Shown: positions 55,328 to 64,000, counted from the first letter of the stretch. The stretch is DNA of 64,000 nt from Tolypothrix sp. PCC 7712 (GCF_025860405.1 NZ_CP063785.1:3720001-3784000), one strand, 5' to 3'. Notes: generated by a model from the sequence alone, not told the origin. Numbers and translations are program-made.

Positions 55328-56026
55328 ATGTATAGTTTAGCGTTAAAAGAAAAAGTACATAACTATCAACTTAGATGGCTCTTTCAAAAACTAAAAGACT
55401 CTCCCGCTATTCCCTCAGAAATTTCTGGGTTTAGTCTAGTGGAGGTTGTAGTCGTAGTAGTGATGATTGGAATATTATCTGCGATCGCAGCTCCTAGTTG
55501 GCTGAGTTTTAGTAACAGACAAAAGATAAATAAAGCTAATGATGTGATTGTATCAGCAATTCAAGAAGCTCAGAGAGAAGCGAAAAGGCGAAAAATTAGT
55601 TATAACGTCAGCTTTATAACTGACAATAATATTCCCAAAATTGCTATCTATCCTACAAAAGATGTTGCTGATGGTTATTGGCGCGTTTTAGGTGAAGGTT
55701 TAGGAATTCAATCAGGGTTAATAGTATTAGGAACAAACCTGACTGATACAAACACCACTACTAGCAGTAGCACCGTATCATATGCCTCTACTACCGCAAA
55801 AACAATCACCTTTGACTACACAGGTGCTTTAGATCTTCTAGTGAAAACAAACACTAACAGTTTAACATCTGTACAAAACGAGAAAATTGGCGATAAAGGC
55901 TTAATTATAGCCATAAGTTTAGCAAAACCAGGTAGTCCTACTGAGCCTACAGGTGTTAAGCGCTGTGTGATTGTCAAAACTTTATTAGGTTCTATCAAAA
56001 CCGGAAAAGATACTGAATGTAATTAA
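55328..56026 (+). CDS. hpsD: Prepilin-like protein HpsD (GspH/FimT type)
   Basis: 232 residues. Gly34-Phe35, then SLVE (Glu39), and the helix VVVVVVMIGILSAIAAPSW, followed by a GspH/FimT-like domain (NKANDVIVSAIQEAQREAKRR). The 34-residue leader is long for a prepilin. The C-terminus ends RCVIVKTLLGSIKTGKDTEC, a motif shared with the prepilin at 57192 (RCIYVSTVLGAMRTGKEH). Confidence 0.85.
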   Translation: MYSLALKEKVHNYQLRWLFQKLKDSPAIPSEISGFSLVEVVVVVVMIGILSAIAAPSWLSFSNRQKINKANDVIVSAIQEAQREAKRRKISYNVSFITDNNIPKIAIYPTKDVADGYWRVLGEGLGIQSGLIVLGTNLTDTNTTTSSSTVSYASTTAKTITFDYTGALDLLVKTNTNSLTSVQNEKIGDKGLIIAISLAKPGSPTEPTGVKRCVIVKTLLGSIKTGKDTECN

Positions 56027-56152
56027 AAATTGGCAAATTCAGAGGGTTTAACATAAATTGTTAAATAATTCAGTATATAAACTGAACATCAAAACAGTAC
56101 CCCTAGTTAACAATTGATTTATAAGGTAGGTTTTGATAATCAGTAGAAAGCT

Positions 56153-57106
56153 ATGAATATTGAATTTACTGTTGCTATCCCAACTTTTAACGGTGCAAGT
56201 AGATTGCCTAAATTACTGGAAAAGTTGCAAAATCAACTTGATACTGAAAATTTTTCTTGGGAAATTATTGTTGTAGACAACAACAGCACTGATAACACAG
56301 CAGAAGTTATTCAAAGCTATCAAGAAAATTGGCAATGTCCTTACCCTCTAAAATATTGTTTTGAAGCTAGACAAGGAGCAGCATACGCTAGAAAGCGAGC
56401 AGTGCAAGAGGCTAAAGGCGAATTAATTGGTTTCTTAGATGATGATAATTATCCAGAACCAAACTGGGTAGCAGCAGCTTATAATTTTGGAAAAAACCAT
56501 CCTAAAGCTGGAGCTTATGCTAGTCAAATTCATGCTCAATGGGAAGTTGAACCACCAGAAAATTTTCAGCGAATTGAGCCTTTTTTGGCAATTACAAAGC
56601 GTGGTGATATACCTTTGCTTTATAAAGCAGCTAATAAATTATTACCTCCTTCGGCTGGACTTGTTGTGCGTAGACAAGCTTGGTTAGAGAGTGTACCAAA
56701 TAAGGTTATTTTAACTGGTAGAGTCAAAGGGAATATGCTCACCAGCGAAGACTTGGAAATGTTATCTTATCTCCAAGAATCTGGGTGGGAAATTTGGTAT
56801 AATCCCAACATGAAAATTTTTCATGAAATACCAAGTTGGCGCTTACAAAAAGATTATTTAATACCCTTTTTTAAAGGAATCGGACTTAGCCGTCATGTCA
56901 CTAGAATGTTAGGTGTAAAACCTTGCGCTAAACCAATAGCATTTTTCGCTTACCTCATCAACGATTTACGTAAAATAATTTTGCACCTACTGAAATATCG
57001 TTCACAAGTTAAAAATGAATTAGTTGCATCTTGTGAAATGCAACTCTTTATGAGTAGTTTTCTCAGTCCTTTTTATCTTTGGCAACATGGATATCTTGAT
57101 AGATAG
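56153..57106 (+). CDS. hpsE: Hormogonium polysaccharide glycosyltransferase HpsE
   Basis: 317 residues. GT2 motifs VAIPTFNG, IIVVDNNSTDNTAEV and metal-binding GFLDDDN, then ARQGAAYARKRAVQEAKGEL, PPSAGLVVRRQAW, SGWEIWYNPNMKIFHEIPSW and ASCEMQLFMSSFLSPFYLWQ. Its position after hpsD supports the name. It probably elongates the hormogonium polysaccharide. The close relative at 37070 differs mainly in the C-terminal third. Confidence 0.9.
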   Translation: MNIEFTVAIPTFNGASRLPKLLEKLQNQLDTENFSWEIIVVDNNSTDNTAEVIQSYQENWQCPYPLKYCFEARQGAAYARKRAVQEAKGELIGFLDDDNYPEPNWVAAAYNFGKNHPKAGAYASQIHAQWEVEPPENFQRIEPFLAITKRGDIPLLYKAANKLLPPSAGLVVRRQAWLESVPNKVILTGRVKGNMLTSEDLEMLSYLQESGWEIWYNPNMKIFHEIPSWRLQKDYLIPFFKGIGLSRHVTRMLGVKPCAKPIAFFAYLINDLRKIILHLLKYRSQVKNELVASCEMQLFMSSFLSPFYLWQHGYLDR

Positions 57107-57191
57107 TCATTGATGTTTACAACTCCAAAGTAGACATTGGTTAATGTAATGACTAACACATCAGTTTCTTAAAGTTGTTCAAAATATTTTC

Positions 57192-57836
57192 GTGAATTTC
57201 CTAAGCTTAGTTAATCTCAATTTTTTTTTGAAAAATCCTTCTAGTAGTGGCTTCACTTTACTAGAGATGTTAGTTGTGATTTTAGTAGTTGGTATATTAG
57301 CGGCTATTACAATACCAAGTTGGCTAGGTTTTGTAGAAGTTCGTCGTCTTAATAATGCTCAAGAGGAAGTTCATCAAGCTTTACGCCAAGCGCAAAGCCA
57401 AGCGATCAACCATAAACTGACTTGGCAAGTTAGCTTGCGCGAAAAAAATGGTATCGTGCAATGGACTGTTCATCCAGCAGAAACTAGCAAATTTATTCCT
57501 GATACTGTTAAAAACAACGATAATCTGTGGTATAGTCTTCACCCAAATATTCAGATTTTCAAAGATAAAAACAATAAAGGTAATTACGAGACAACTTTAG
57601 CAAAAACAACTTCCCCTCAAATGTGGAAAGTGATGTTTAACTACCAAGGTTGCCCTGTTTACGTAATTGGTGATGAGTGTACCAAAACTTCTCTCAGAAC
57701 CTTAGGACAGATAACTTTTCATAGTCAGCATACTTCCCAAACAAAGCGTTGTATCTATGTTTCTACAGTTTTAGGAGCAATGCGAACTGGAAAAGAACAC
57801 CTAAAAGCAAATCAAAGTGGCAAGTATTGCTACTAA
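57192..57836 (+). CDS. Additional GspH/FimT-type prepilin
   Basis: 214 residues with a GTG start. Gly20-Phe21, then TLLE (Glu25), and the helix MLVVILVVGILAAITIPSW, followed by EEVHQALRQAQSQAINHK. It is strongly similar in plan to HpsD, including the PSWLGF motif and a C-terminal LGAMRTGKEH ending in Cys. It lies 85 bp after hpsE. A duplicated hpsD-type pseudopilin beyond the usual hpsB-D set is the simplest reading. Confidence 0.82.
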   Translation: MNFLSLVNLNFFLKNPSSSGFTLLEMLVVILVVGILAAITIPSWLGFVEVRRLNNAQEEVHQALRQAQSQAINHKLTWQVSLREKNGIVQWTVHPAETSKFIPDTVKNNDNLWYSLHPNIQIFKDKNNKGNYETTLAKTTSPQMWKVMFNYQGCPVYVIGDECTKTSLRTLGQITFHSQHTSQTKRCIYVSTVLGAMRTGKEHLKANQSGKYCY

Positions 57837-57872
57837 AATAATTTTTATTGATTACAAGTAAGGTATTCTGTT

Positions 57873-58523
57873 CTGCAATCACTATATAGCCTCAAGCATC
57901 TAATTATATTTACTCGTTATCCAGAAGCGGGGAAGACCAAAACCAGGTTGATACCTGCTTTAGGGGAATTGGGTGCTGCTAATCTGCAAAAGCAGATGAC
58001 TGAATATACAATATTGCAAGTTCAAGCATTGCAAAAGATACTTGCTATTTCTTTTGAAGTGCGGTTTGCAGGCGGTAATTTACAACTAATGCAAGATTGG
58101 TTGGGGTCTGATTTAGTTTACCAGCCTCAAGGTGAAGGTGATTTAGGCGATCGCATGATGCGATCGCTTGCGGATGCTGTTGCATCTGGTAAGCAACAAA
58201 TAATAATCATCGGTATAGATTGTCCTGGGGTAAATTCTCAGTTGCTAGCAATGGCGTTTGAGCAACTAGATAATTTTGACATGGTGCTAGGCCCTGCAAT
58301 GGACGGTGGATACTACTTAATTGGGTTACGTCAATCAATTCCGCAATTATTCGCTAATATCGACTGGGGAACTTCTCAAGTATTCTCACAAACTTTAGAC
58401 ATCGCCCAGCAGCTTAATTTATCACGCGCGGACTTACCCACCTTGGTTGATGTTGACCGTCCTGAGGATCTGCCAATTTGGGAACAAACTATTGCTAGAG
58501 AAGTCGCTGACAAAACTCAGTGA
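57873..58523 (+). CDS. TIGR04282/DUF2064 family glycosyltransferase-like protein
   Basis: The first ATG/GTG/TTG codon (TTG 57948) would remove the conserved LIIFTRYPEAGKTKTRLIPA start, which is open in frame back to 57852. Within that stretch there is no ATG, GTG or TTG; CTG at 57873, with AAGG about 10 nt upstream, is the best start, giving 216 residues. The later motifs GEGDLGDRM, IIGIDCPGVN and LGPAMDGGYYLIGL are typical of DUF2064 nucleotidyl/glycosyltransferase-like proteins. The substrate here is unknown. Confidence 0.75.
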   Translation: MQSLYSLKHLIIFTRYPEAGKTKTRLIPALGELGAANLQKQMTEYTILQVQALQKILAISFEVRFAGGNLQLMQDWLGSDLVYQPQGEGDLGDRMMRSLADAVASGKQQIIIIGIDCPGVNSQLLAMAFEQLDNFDMVLGPAMDGGYYLIGLRQSIPQLFANIDWGTSQVFSQTLDIAQQLNLSRADLPTLVDVDRPEDLPIWEQTIAREVADKTQ

Positions 58524-58875
58524 TGAGTGAAGAAATATAGAGAAATTTACTAAAAGTGTTGCAAAACACTAGGTAACTTCTGAGGACACTTATGATGACA
58601 AGTGCTACTTTGGTGTAGTTTCATTGCAAGAGACCCAAAATCTCTATGCTTATTTCCGATTAAGGGTAAGATTTGGCGTTGATTAGTCAATGGTCAAAAG
58701 TAGTAACTATTGATAATTGATTGTAGGACTCGGCTTTTCGTCCATCGAGTACCGACATTATGTAATTGTGTGACATCGACCTTTTGTTGCCATATAACAA
58801 GTACGGTTATGGGAACAATATTCCAGTAACTTTATATAGGACAATCACTCTGATTTACTCAAAGACTAAAAAACT
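58524..58875. other. Spacer upstream of the HpsJ-like gene
   Basis: 352 bp without a gene or clear hairpin. Presumably the promoter of the HpsJ-like gene. Confidence 0.35.
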
Positions 58876-59718
58876 ATGGTGAAACGTTTTACTACCGTGA
58901 ACACTGCCCTGACATTAAAGGTGGTGGGCATTGTCCTAATTTTGTCCTTTTTGCTAGACTTTGCGATTCTGTTGTTACCCTTCCAACCCACCGATCGCGC
59001 ATGGCAAATTAATTTGGCTACAGCTCTTGTGGATCGGGGGATTGTACCATTGGTAGGCTTTGGGATACTGTTTGCGGCTTACTGGATAGAGACTGATGGT
59101 GATAGCGATCGCACCCCAAGTCTCGATTTGAGATTTCCTGCCTTCGTACTATCAAGTATCTTAGGCTTAATGTTTTTGTTAATTTTTCCTCTGCATCTCA
59201 ATAATGTAAATCAAGCTAAGACTCAAGCAGTTAATCAAATTAACCAAGATGCAGATCAGGCAGAAAATCAACTTAATAATCGGTTATCGCAATTGCAGGC
59301 ACAACTGAATACTGATCAAGGAAAAGCACAGCTAGAACAACTACGGAATCAAACTAAAACTCAGTTAACTGAAATACTGAAAGACGAGCAAAAATATAAG
59401 CAAGCGCTAGAAAGTCCTCAAGTTCCCCCAGCTGTTAAAGATTTACTCAAGAAAGCTAAGGCTGATCCAAAAGTACTTGATAAGGCTATTCAAGAACAAA
59501 CAGATATTCAGGCTTTACGCAATCAACAACTCAGCCAAGTGCGTCAGCGTAAGGAAGAAGCCGAGAAACAAGCTAGAGACAATGCTTGGAAATCTGGAAT
59601 CCGCACGGGTATTAGTAGTTTGCTGTTGTCCCTTGGTTACATCATCATCGGCTGGACAGGATTAAAAGGTATGGGAACTTTCCAAAGTAGCGGACGCAAA
59701 ACTCCTGCACCTCGTTAA
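58876..59718 (+). CDS. HpsJ-like membrane protein
   Basis: 280 residues. Three N-terminal membrane segments (about 12-34, 55-73, 88-111), a Gln/Asn-rich coiled coil (about 112-230; NQAKTQAVNQINQDADQAEN), then a last membrane segment (240-262) and a basic tail. I associate this plan with the HpsJ family of cyanobacterial polysaccharide loci. Its place next to the hps genes supports that, but I cannot confirm it without a database search. Confidence 0.65.
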   Translation: MVKRFTTVNTALTLKVVGIVLILSFLLDFAILLLPFQPTDRAWQINLATALVDRGIVPLVGFGILFAAYWIETDGDSDRTPSLDLRFPAFVLSSILGLMFLLIFPLHLNNVNQAKTQAVNQINQDADQAENQLNNRLSQLQAQLNTDQGKAQLEQLRNQTKTQLTEILKDEQKYKQALESPQVPPAVKDLLKKAKADPKVLDKAIQEQTDIQALRNQQLSQVRQRKEEAEKQARDNAWKSGIRTGISSLLLSLGYIIIGWTGLKGMGTFQSSGRKTPAPR

Positions 59719-60172
59719 GCAATGCAAGATTTGCTGATTCAAAATGAAAAACCCAGTATTGATAAGCAGTCTTAAGAAGGGAAAAGGTTAAAGGGAAAAG
59801 GGGAAAGGGGAAATTCCTTTACCCTTTTCCCATAAAAAGGGGCTAGTACAACAAGGCAAAAGTCAAAAGTGAGCCAGTGCGGTGGACGGGTTCCCCGGCA
59901 TAAAGCAACTGGCGAACTCCGCAGGAGTCAAAAGTCAAAAGAAATAATAGTTATAGCACAAGCCTTTTAGCAATTACAGAATGGGTGGCTTATTTACGCC
60001 ATGTTGTACCAATAAATGTGTAATTTATTGCATTATTTTCTAAAACTATCGGAAATAGAGACGAGAAAAGAGGCATTTTCATGCATTGATTCTGGGTTTC
60101 TACTGATGGGGACTGAGATGAAATTAACTACTATATAGCTTGATTGGGTATAAATCTTTTTATAGGTTGAGA
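59719..60172. other. Repeat-rich spacer
   Basis: 454 bp: a GGGAAAAGG-type purine array with its complement (59776-59832, able to form a hairpin), AGTCAAAAGT units, a REP-like palindrome (59871-59914), and AT-rich sequence. No gene. Confidence 0.55.
59871..59914. repeat. REP-like palindrome GAGCCAGT...ACTGGCG, copy 2
   Basis: Bounded by AGTCAAAAGT on the left (59861-59870) and AGTCAAAAGT on the right (59926-59935), so it looks inserted within a heptamer-like array or to have duplicated its target. Related to the copy at 54017-54059. Confidence 0.65.
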
Positions 60173-61048
60173 ATGTTTTCTATTTATATACTGACTTATA
60201 ACGAAGAATTAGATATTGCTGCTTGTATAGAATCAGCAATGTTATCCGATGACATTATTGTTGTGGATTCATGCAGCAGCGATCGCACTTTAGAAATTGC
60301 CAATCGCTATCCAGTTCGCGTCTTTGAACACCCTTTTGAAAGCCACGGGCGACAGCGTACTTGGATGCTAGAGTCTATTATGCCCAAGCATGAATGGGTG
60401 TACATTCTAGAAGCTGATGAACGCATGACACCGGAACTGTTTGCAGAATGCGAACAAGCAACACAAAATCCAGACTACATTGGTTACTACGTTGCAGAAC
60501 GTGTGATGTTTATGAATCGTTGGATTCGCTACAGCACCCAATATCCGCGTTATCAACTACGTCTGTTCCGTCATGGTAAAGTGTGGTTTACAGACTACGG
60601 ACATACTGAACGAGAAGTTTGTAATGGTGCAACCAGCTTTTTAAAAGAAACTTATCCTCACTATACTTGTAGCAAGGGTTTGAGCCGTTGGATTGAAAAG
60701 CATAACCGTTATTCTACTGATGAAGCCATAGAGACATTGCATCAACTAGAACAAGGTGATGTTAAATGGCGAGATTTGTTGTTTGGTAAGTCAGAGGTAG
60801 AAAAACGGCGCGCCTTAAAAGATTTATCTTTGCGATTACCTGCTAGACCACTGGTACGCTTCTTTTATATGTATTTTTTATTGGGCGGTTGTCTGGATGG
60901 ACGTGCTGGCTTGGCTTGGTGTACATTACAGGCATTCTACGAATACCTAATTTTGCTGAAAGTCTGGGAAATGAAGCATATGCCCGTCCCTAGTTTAGAG
61001 ACAAAAGTATCTGTTTCGCAAACAAGTACACCAGCTGATGTGGTGTGA
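60173..61048 (+). CDS. GT2 glycosyltransferase, WaaE/KdtX-like
   Basis: 291 residues from ATG 60173; an in-frame TTG adds 11 residues. Motifs: FSIYILTYNEELDIAACIES, IIVVDSCSSDRTLEIA, VYILEADERMTPEL (DxD replaced by EADE, normal in this subfamily), GHTEREV and IEKHNRYSTDEA. The subfamily adds glucose or related sugars to core oligosaccharides and exopolysaccharides. Standing next to the hps genes, it may act on the same or another surface glycan. Confidence 0.85.
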   Translation: MFSIYILTYNEELDIAACIESAMLSDDIIVVDSCSSDRTLEIANRYPVRVFEHPFESHGRQRTWMLESIMPKHEWVYILEADERMTPELFAECEQATQNPDYIGYYVAERVMFMNRWIRYSTQYPRYQLRLFRHGKVWFTDYGHTEREVCNGATSFLKETYPHYTCSKGLSRWIEKHNRYSTDEAIETLHQLEQGDVKWRDLLFGKSEVEKRRALKDLSLRLPARPLVRFFYMYFLLGGCLDGRAGLAWCTLQAFYEYLILLKVWEMKHMPVPSLETKVSVSQTSTPADVV

Positions 61049-61059
61049 TTTGGAGTTGA

Positions 61060-61154
61060 GAGTCAAGAGTCAAGAGTCAAGAGTCAAGAGTCAAAAGTTA
61101 CTTGTCTCCCTCATCTTCCTCATCTCCCTCATCTCCCTCATCTCCCTCACCCTC
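61060..61154. repeat. Five GAGTCAA heptamers and CTCCCTCAT nonamers
   Basis: GAGTCAA repeats five times without gaps (61060-61094), followed by CTCCCTCAT-type 9-mers (61105-61147). A GCGCTGG...GCGCCAGTC palindrome (61163-61191) follows. The Ser/Pro-only open frame over it is an artefact of the repeat. Confidence 0.85.
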
Positions 61155-61191
61155 ACTCCCGGCGCTGGTGGGGCCTCGAGTGCGCCAGTCA

Positions 61192-61518
61192 CTAATCCCC
61201 AATCTCAGTTATGATAAATTAAAATTTTTTTATATAATTTTTTTAGAAAACTTTTTCTTGCCTGTCCAAAACATATTTAACAGAAAAAACATCTTTTCTA
61301 CTATCTGCTGATACTTTCAAAGGTATTAGCAGCATTTAATTAGGCGCGCTAGTCTGATTAGAACTTAAGAAACTTGTAATAATAATTTACAAGTCTGATA
61401 AAGAAAAGTAACATCTTCTCAGCTAAACTAGCCGCGATAGTACTTCGTAGCGATCTATTATGCAATTAAAAGGGGTTGCCAGATTTGCTTGTGGTAGCTT
61501 GTACCTCAAGCTATATCT
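61192..61518. other. Upstream region of the DUF502 gene
   Basis: 327 bp, AT-rich, no gene. TAGATTTGCTTG-like and TATAAT-like hexamers occur, but no promoter can be assigned with confidence. Confidence 0.3.
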
Positions 61519-62328
61519 ATGCGCTTGAATAAGTCGGTTGGTCACAAGACCGATCGCAAAAGTTCCACTAGCCTAAGCAAGGAGAATCGGGACTTGGTAA
61601 TTAATCGCCTCAAACAGGACTTAAAAAATGACCTGATTGCTGGGTTGTTGGTAGTAATTCCCCTAGCAACTACCATCTGGCTAACTATTACCATTGCCAG
61701 TTGGGTCATTAACTTTCTTACCCAAATTCCCAAACAACTCAACCCGTTTGAGGGATTGCATCCTATACTAGTAAATATACTGAATTTGGGAGTTGGGTTA
61801 GCTGTACCACTGCTGAGTATTCTGTTAATTGGCTTGATGGCGCGCAATATTGTGGGGCGGTGGTTACTAGATTTTGGCGAACAGCTTTTACAAGCGATTC
61901 CTTTAGCGGGACAGGTATATAAAACCCTGAAACAGCTTTTGGAAACGCTGCTCAAAGATTCTCCTGGCAAATTTCGGCGTGTAGTTTTGCTAGAGTATCC
62001 CCGGCGAGGAATATGGGCGATCGCTTTTGTGACGGGTATCATCAGCAATGAGATTCAAGCTCAAATGTCGCGTCCGATGTTGAGTGTATTTATCCCCACT
62101 ACTCCCAACCCCACCACCGGATGGTATGCGGTTGTTCCGGAAGATGAGGTGATAACCCTGTCCATGTCCATAGAAGATGCTTTTAAAATAGTGGTTTCTG
62201 GTGGCATTGTTGCCCCTAATACACTGATAGCTATTTCTCAAGAGGACGTAACAGCCCTAGAAACCAAGTCACAAATGATTCCCTTGGCAGAAAATTCCCA
62301 TCATTCGGAGAAAGTTACCAACAAATAG
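61519..62328 (+). CDS. DUF502 family membrane protein
   Basis: 269 residues. Two membrane segments (about 39-65 and 86-107), then IPLAGQVYKTLKQLLETLL, the hallmark of DUF502, and a soluble C-terminal domain with EYPRRGIWAIAFVTG and FIPTTPNPTTGWYAVVPEDEV. Related to plant COV-type proteins, with unknown function. It is followed by nusB and ftsY on the same strand. Confidence 0.87.
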   Translation: MRLNKSVGHKTDRKSSTSLSKENRDLVINRLKQDLKNDLIAGLLVVIPLATTIWLTITIASWVINFLTQIPKQLNPFEGLHPILVNILNLGVGLAVPLLSILLIGLMARNIVGRWLLDFGEQLLQAIPLAGQVYKTLKQLLETLLKDSPGKFRRVVLLEYPRRGIWAIAFVTGIISNEIQAQMSRPMLSVFIPTTPNPTTGWYAVVPEDEVITLSMSIEDAFKIVVSGGIVAPNTLIAISQEDVTALETKSQMIPLAENSHHSEKVTNK

Positions 62329-62422
62329 ATAATATGGTTGTCTGACTATAGCAAAATCTATAGACTCCTAATTCCGTTCTCCCTACTTTTATTCAGTCTT
62401 AACTAACTCCAACTTACTTTAT

Positions 62423-63052
62423 ATGCAAGACCGTAAACCGCAGCAGCTGGCGCGTGAACTAGCGCTGTTAAGCCTCAGTCAGTTGCCTGTTAACCCGAAG
62501 AAACTCACAGAAGAACAACTGCCTAAGTTAGTATTAGCGGCAGTACGTACCCTGAGATCGGAAGTCCAAGATAATTTGGATAATGCAGCAGGTGAACTAC
62601 AACGCAGTCATGATCGCATTTTAACTAGTCAAACCCGTGCATCAGACTTGAATACTGCGCGGACAATGTTACAAGAAGCGATCGCAGCTACCCAAACCGC
62701 CATCAATCAATTGGGTGCAGCCGTAGAGTTTCCCGAACTGATTCAACTCGCCAACCAAGATAAGAAAGTTAGCAGATACGCTATCGACATAGTCAAGACA
62801 GTGACCGAGGAACGCAGTACCATCGACGAACATATTGCAACTGCGCTTGTAGATTGGCAAGTAACTCGCCTAGCTCAAATTGATCGAGATATTCTGAGAA
62901 TTGCTGTTGCAGAAATGCTGTTTTTAGGCTTACCTGATAGTGTAGCTATCAATGAAGCTGTGGAATTAGCTAAACGCTACAGTGGAGACGATGGTCATCG
63001 GTTTATTAATGGCGTACTGCGCCGATTCACGGAGCAGAAAAAGACTGCATAG
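62423..63052 (+). CDS. nusB: Transcription antitermination protein NusB
   Basis: 209 residues. N-terminal [19 protein letters not shown] and the C-terminal NusB core [22 protein letters not shown], then [23 protein letters not shown]. It carries an extra helical insert of about 60 residues compared with the 130-150-residue bacterial norm, as usual in cyanobacteria. NusB with NusE (S10) supports rRNA antitermination. It is followed by ftsY after 148 bp. Confidence 0.93.
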   Translation: MQDRKPQQLARELALLSLSQLPVNPKKLTEEQLPKLVLAAVRTLRSEVQDNLDNAAGELQRSHDRILTSQTRASDLNTARTMLQEAIAATQTAINQLGAAVEFPELIQLANQDKKVSRYAIDIVKTVTEERSTIDEHIATALVDWQVTRLAQIDRDILRIAVAEMLFLGLPDSVAINEAVELAKRYSGDDGHRFINGVLRRFTEQKKTA

Positions 63053-63200
63053 CGTTTTATTAGTGTTAAGTTTTGAGTTAAGGGTGAGATATGAGTAGTG
63101 ATTACTCTTGGCGGTTTTCCCACCAAGAAAATGTCAGGAATTCAATTACACTCATAACTTATAACTCTTACTGAAATTACAACTAATATCACTAGCTGCA

Positions 63201-64000
63201 ATGGTTTTTAATTGGTTCCGCCGTCAACATAACGATTCCTCTGATGTTCCCTCGCAACAACAGCAGGAAGAAACCCCTGCTGTTTTAGAACCCCAACCAG
63301 AACCAGCAGAAACTTCAACTACACCAGACACAGCGGCAGATTTGTTAGCTTTTGCGAAAGCCGCTTATAAAAATATTCAGCAAAAACAGCAATCTCCAGA
63401 GGCTGAAACTGCATCTGCTGCTGAGGCTGAAGTTGAAACTGCACCAGCAGCAGTTGCAGAAACAGCAGCAGGTGAATTAGATGCCACTGCGAGTGAGACA
63501 ATTACTGAGGAACCTGGGGCAGTTGCAGAAACTACGCAACCCTTAGAAACTGTTGAGGAAGTATCTAGTAACGATCAAGAAACTGTAGAGACTTCTATAG
63601 AAGAAATTGCTGCAACGCCAGATGTTGCTAGTCCAGAAGAATTAACAGTGAGTGCGGTAGAAACAACAACCACCGAAGAATCTGTTACTACCCCAGAAAC
63701 AGCACAACCAGCAGCAAACTTATCCTTCTTAGAACGGGCGGCGGCGGAACGACAAGCAAAGCAGGAAAGATTAATCGCCAGCGCGATTGAGGTACCAGAA
63801 CCGGAGATAGTACAGCCAGCGGCGACAACATCAACAACCCCCACTTCCGAAACAACATCAGAAATTCCCGGACTGGAATTTGATGAAGGTTTTGTCTGGT
63901 CAGCAGAAATCTTAGCAGCTCAAGGTAGACGGGCAGAAGATATTTCCCTAGAAGAAATTACCTGGCTGAAAAAGTTACGCCAAGGATTAGATAAAACCCG
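63201..64000 (+). CDS. ftsY: Signal recognition particle receptor FtsY, 3' partial
   Basis: Open from ATG 63201 to the window end (266 codons seen). The start MVFNWFRRQH is followed by a long Glu/Ala/Thr-rich acidic A domain (about 15-235), then GLEFDEGFVWSAEILAAQ and WLKKLRQGLDKTR, which begin the N part of the NG GTPase domain. The GTPase motifs lie beyond the window. FtsY docks ribosome-nascent-chain/SRP complexes at the membrane. Confidence 0.9.
   Translation, partial: MVFNWFRRQHNDSSDVPSQQQQEETPAVLEPQPEPAETSTTPDTAADLLAFAKAAYKNIQQKQQSPEAETASAAEAEVETAPAAVAETAAGELDATASETITEEPGAVAETTQPLETVEEVSSNDQETVETSIEEIAATPDVASPEELTVSAVETTTTEESVTTPETAQPAANLSFLERAAAERQAKQERLIASAIEVPEPEIVQPAATTSTTPTSETTSEIPGLEFDEGFVWSAEILAAQGRRAEDISLEEITWLKKLRQGLDKT

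Noticed and set aside
57948..58523. DUF2064 gene starting at TTG 57948
   Set aside because: That start would delete the conserved N-terminal motif encoded just upstream in the same frame.
61102..61311. Open frame of about 69 codons beginning with Ser/Pro repeats
   Set aside because: It is a translation of CTCCCTCAT repeats; no ribosome binding site and no protein-like composition after the repeat.

Overview
The window is chromosomal DNA of a filamentous, probably heterocyst-forming cyanobacterium of the Nostoc/Calothrix type. The reasons are: two small photosynthesis proteins too short for ordinary gene calling (PetG of cytochrome b6f, PsbX of photosystem II), cytochrome cM, Ycf66, the sufR-sufBCDS locus in its cyanobacterial arrangement, cyanobacterial chorismate lyase, a cyAbrB regulator, a hormogonium-polysaccharide (hps) locus, very frequent GCGATCGC octamers, and many heptamer (STRR-type) repeats. 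I see no transposase, integrase, CRISPR array or rRNA gene.

Layout. 0-12.6 kb: end of a membrane/SH3-like gene, a conserved hypothetical, an SH3 protein, a DUF3370 protein, a C15-like peptidase, hisH, rsmD, petG, cytM, a parvulin-type isomerase, a small secreted protein, an ABC exporter, and a pair of PD-(D/E)XK-type proteins. 12.7-18.6 kb: Fe-S cluster operon sufBCDS (minus strand) and divergent repressor gene sufR, with two near-identical palindromic operators between them. 18.8-27.3 kb: small unknown gene, Uma2 protein, ccsA, DUF3352 protein, an unusual response-regulator/HlyD fusion, chorismate lyase and tRNA-Leu(GAG). 27.7-36.9 kb: accC, a YggT protein, psbX, ycf66, two TolB-like lipoproteins, sdhB, a 1.6 kb gene-free stretch, cyAbrB and a CPBP protease. 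37-44.7 kb: a surface-glycan cluster (HpsE-like and two sister GT2 glycosyltransferases, cupin, DegT aminotransferase, two methyltransferases, a GT4-like glycosyltransferase). 45-47.5 kb: htpG and rpmB. 48.2-61 kb: hpsA, three prepilin-like genes hpsB-D, hpsE, a further prepilin gene, a DUF2064 protein, an HpsJ-like protein and a WaaE-like glycosyltransferase. 61.5-64 kb: DUF502 protein, nusB and the start of ftsY.

How the genes work together. The hps locus encodes pseudopilins and glycosyltransferases that in Nostoc punctiforme make and secrete the polysaccharide used in hormogonium gliding. The 37-44 kb cluster carries a second HpsE-type enzyme and sugar-modifying functions, so both may feed surface glycans. 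sufBCDS is expected to be repressed by holo-SufR. ccsA, cytM, petG, psbX, ycf66, sdhB and chorismate lyase (plastoquinone head group) all serve thylakoid electron transport.

Most striking observations: (1) a 658-residue membrane-fusion protein with an intact response-regulator receiver domain at its cytoplasmic N-terminus; (2) G-rich heptamer arrays, several able to form G-quadruplexes, that begin exactly at the stop codon of at least six unrelated genes on both strands, with a seventh stop codon (sufD) inside another heptamer array; (3) long imperfect hairpins and REP-like palindromes in spacers; (4) an extra prepilin after hpsE, and an HpsA with a pilin-like N-terminus lacking Glu5.
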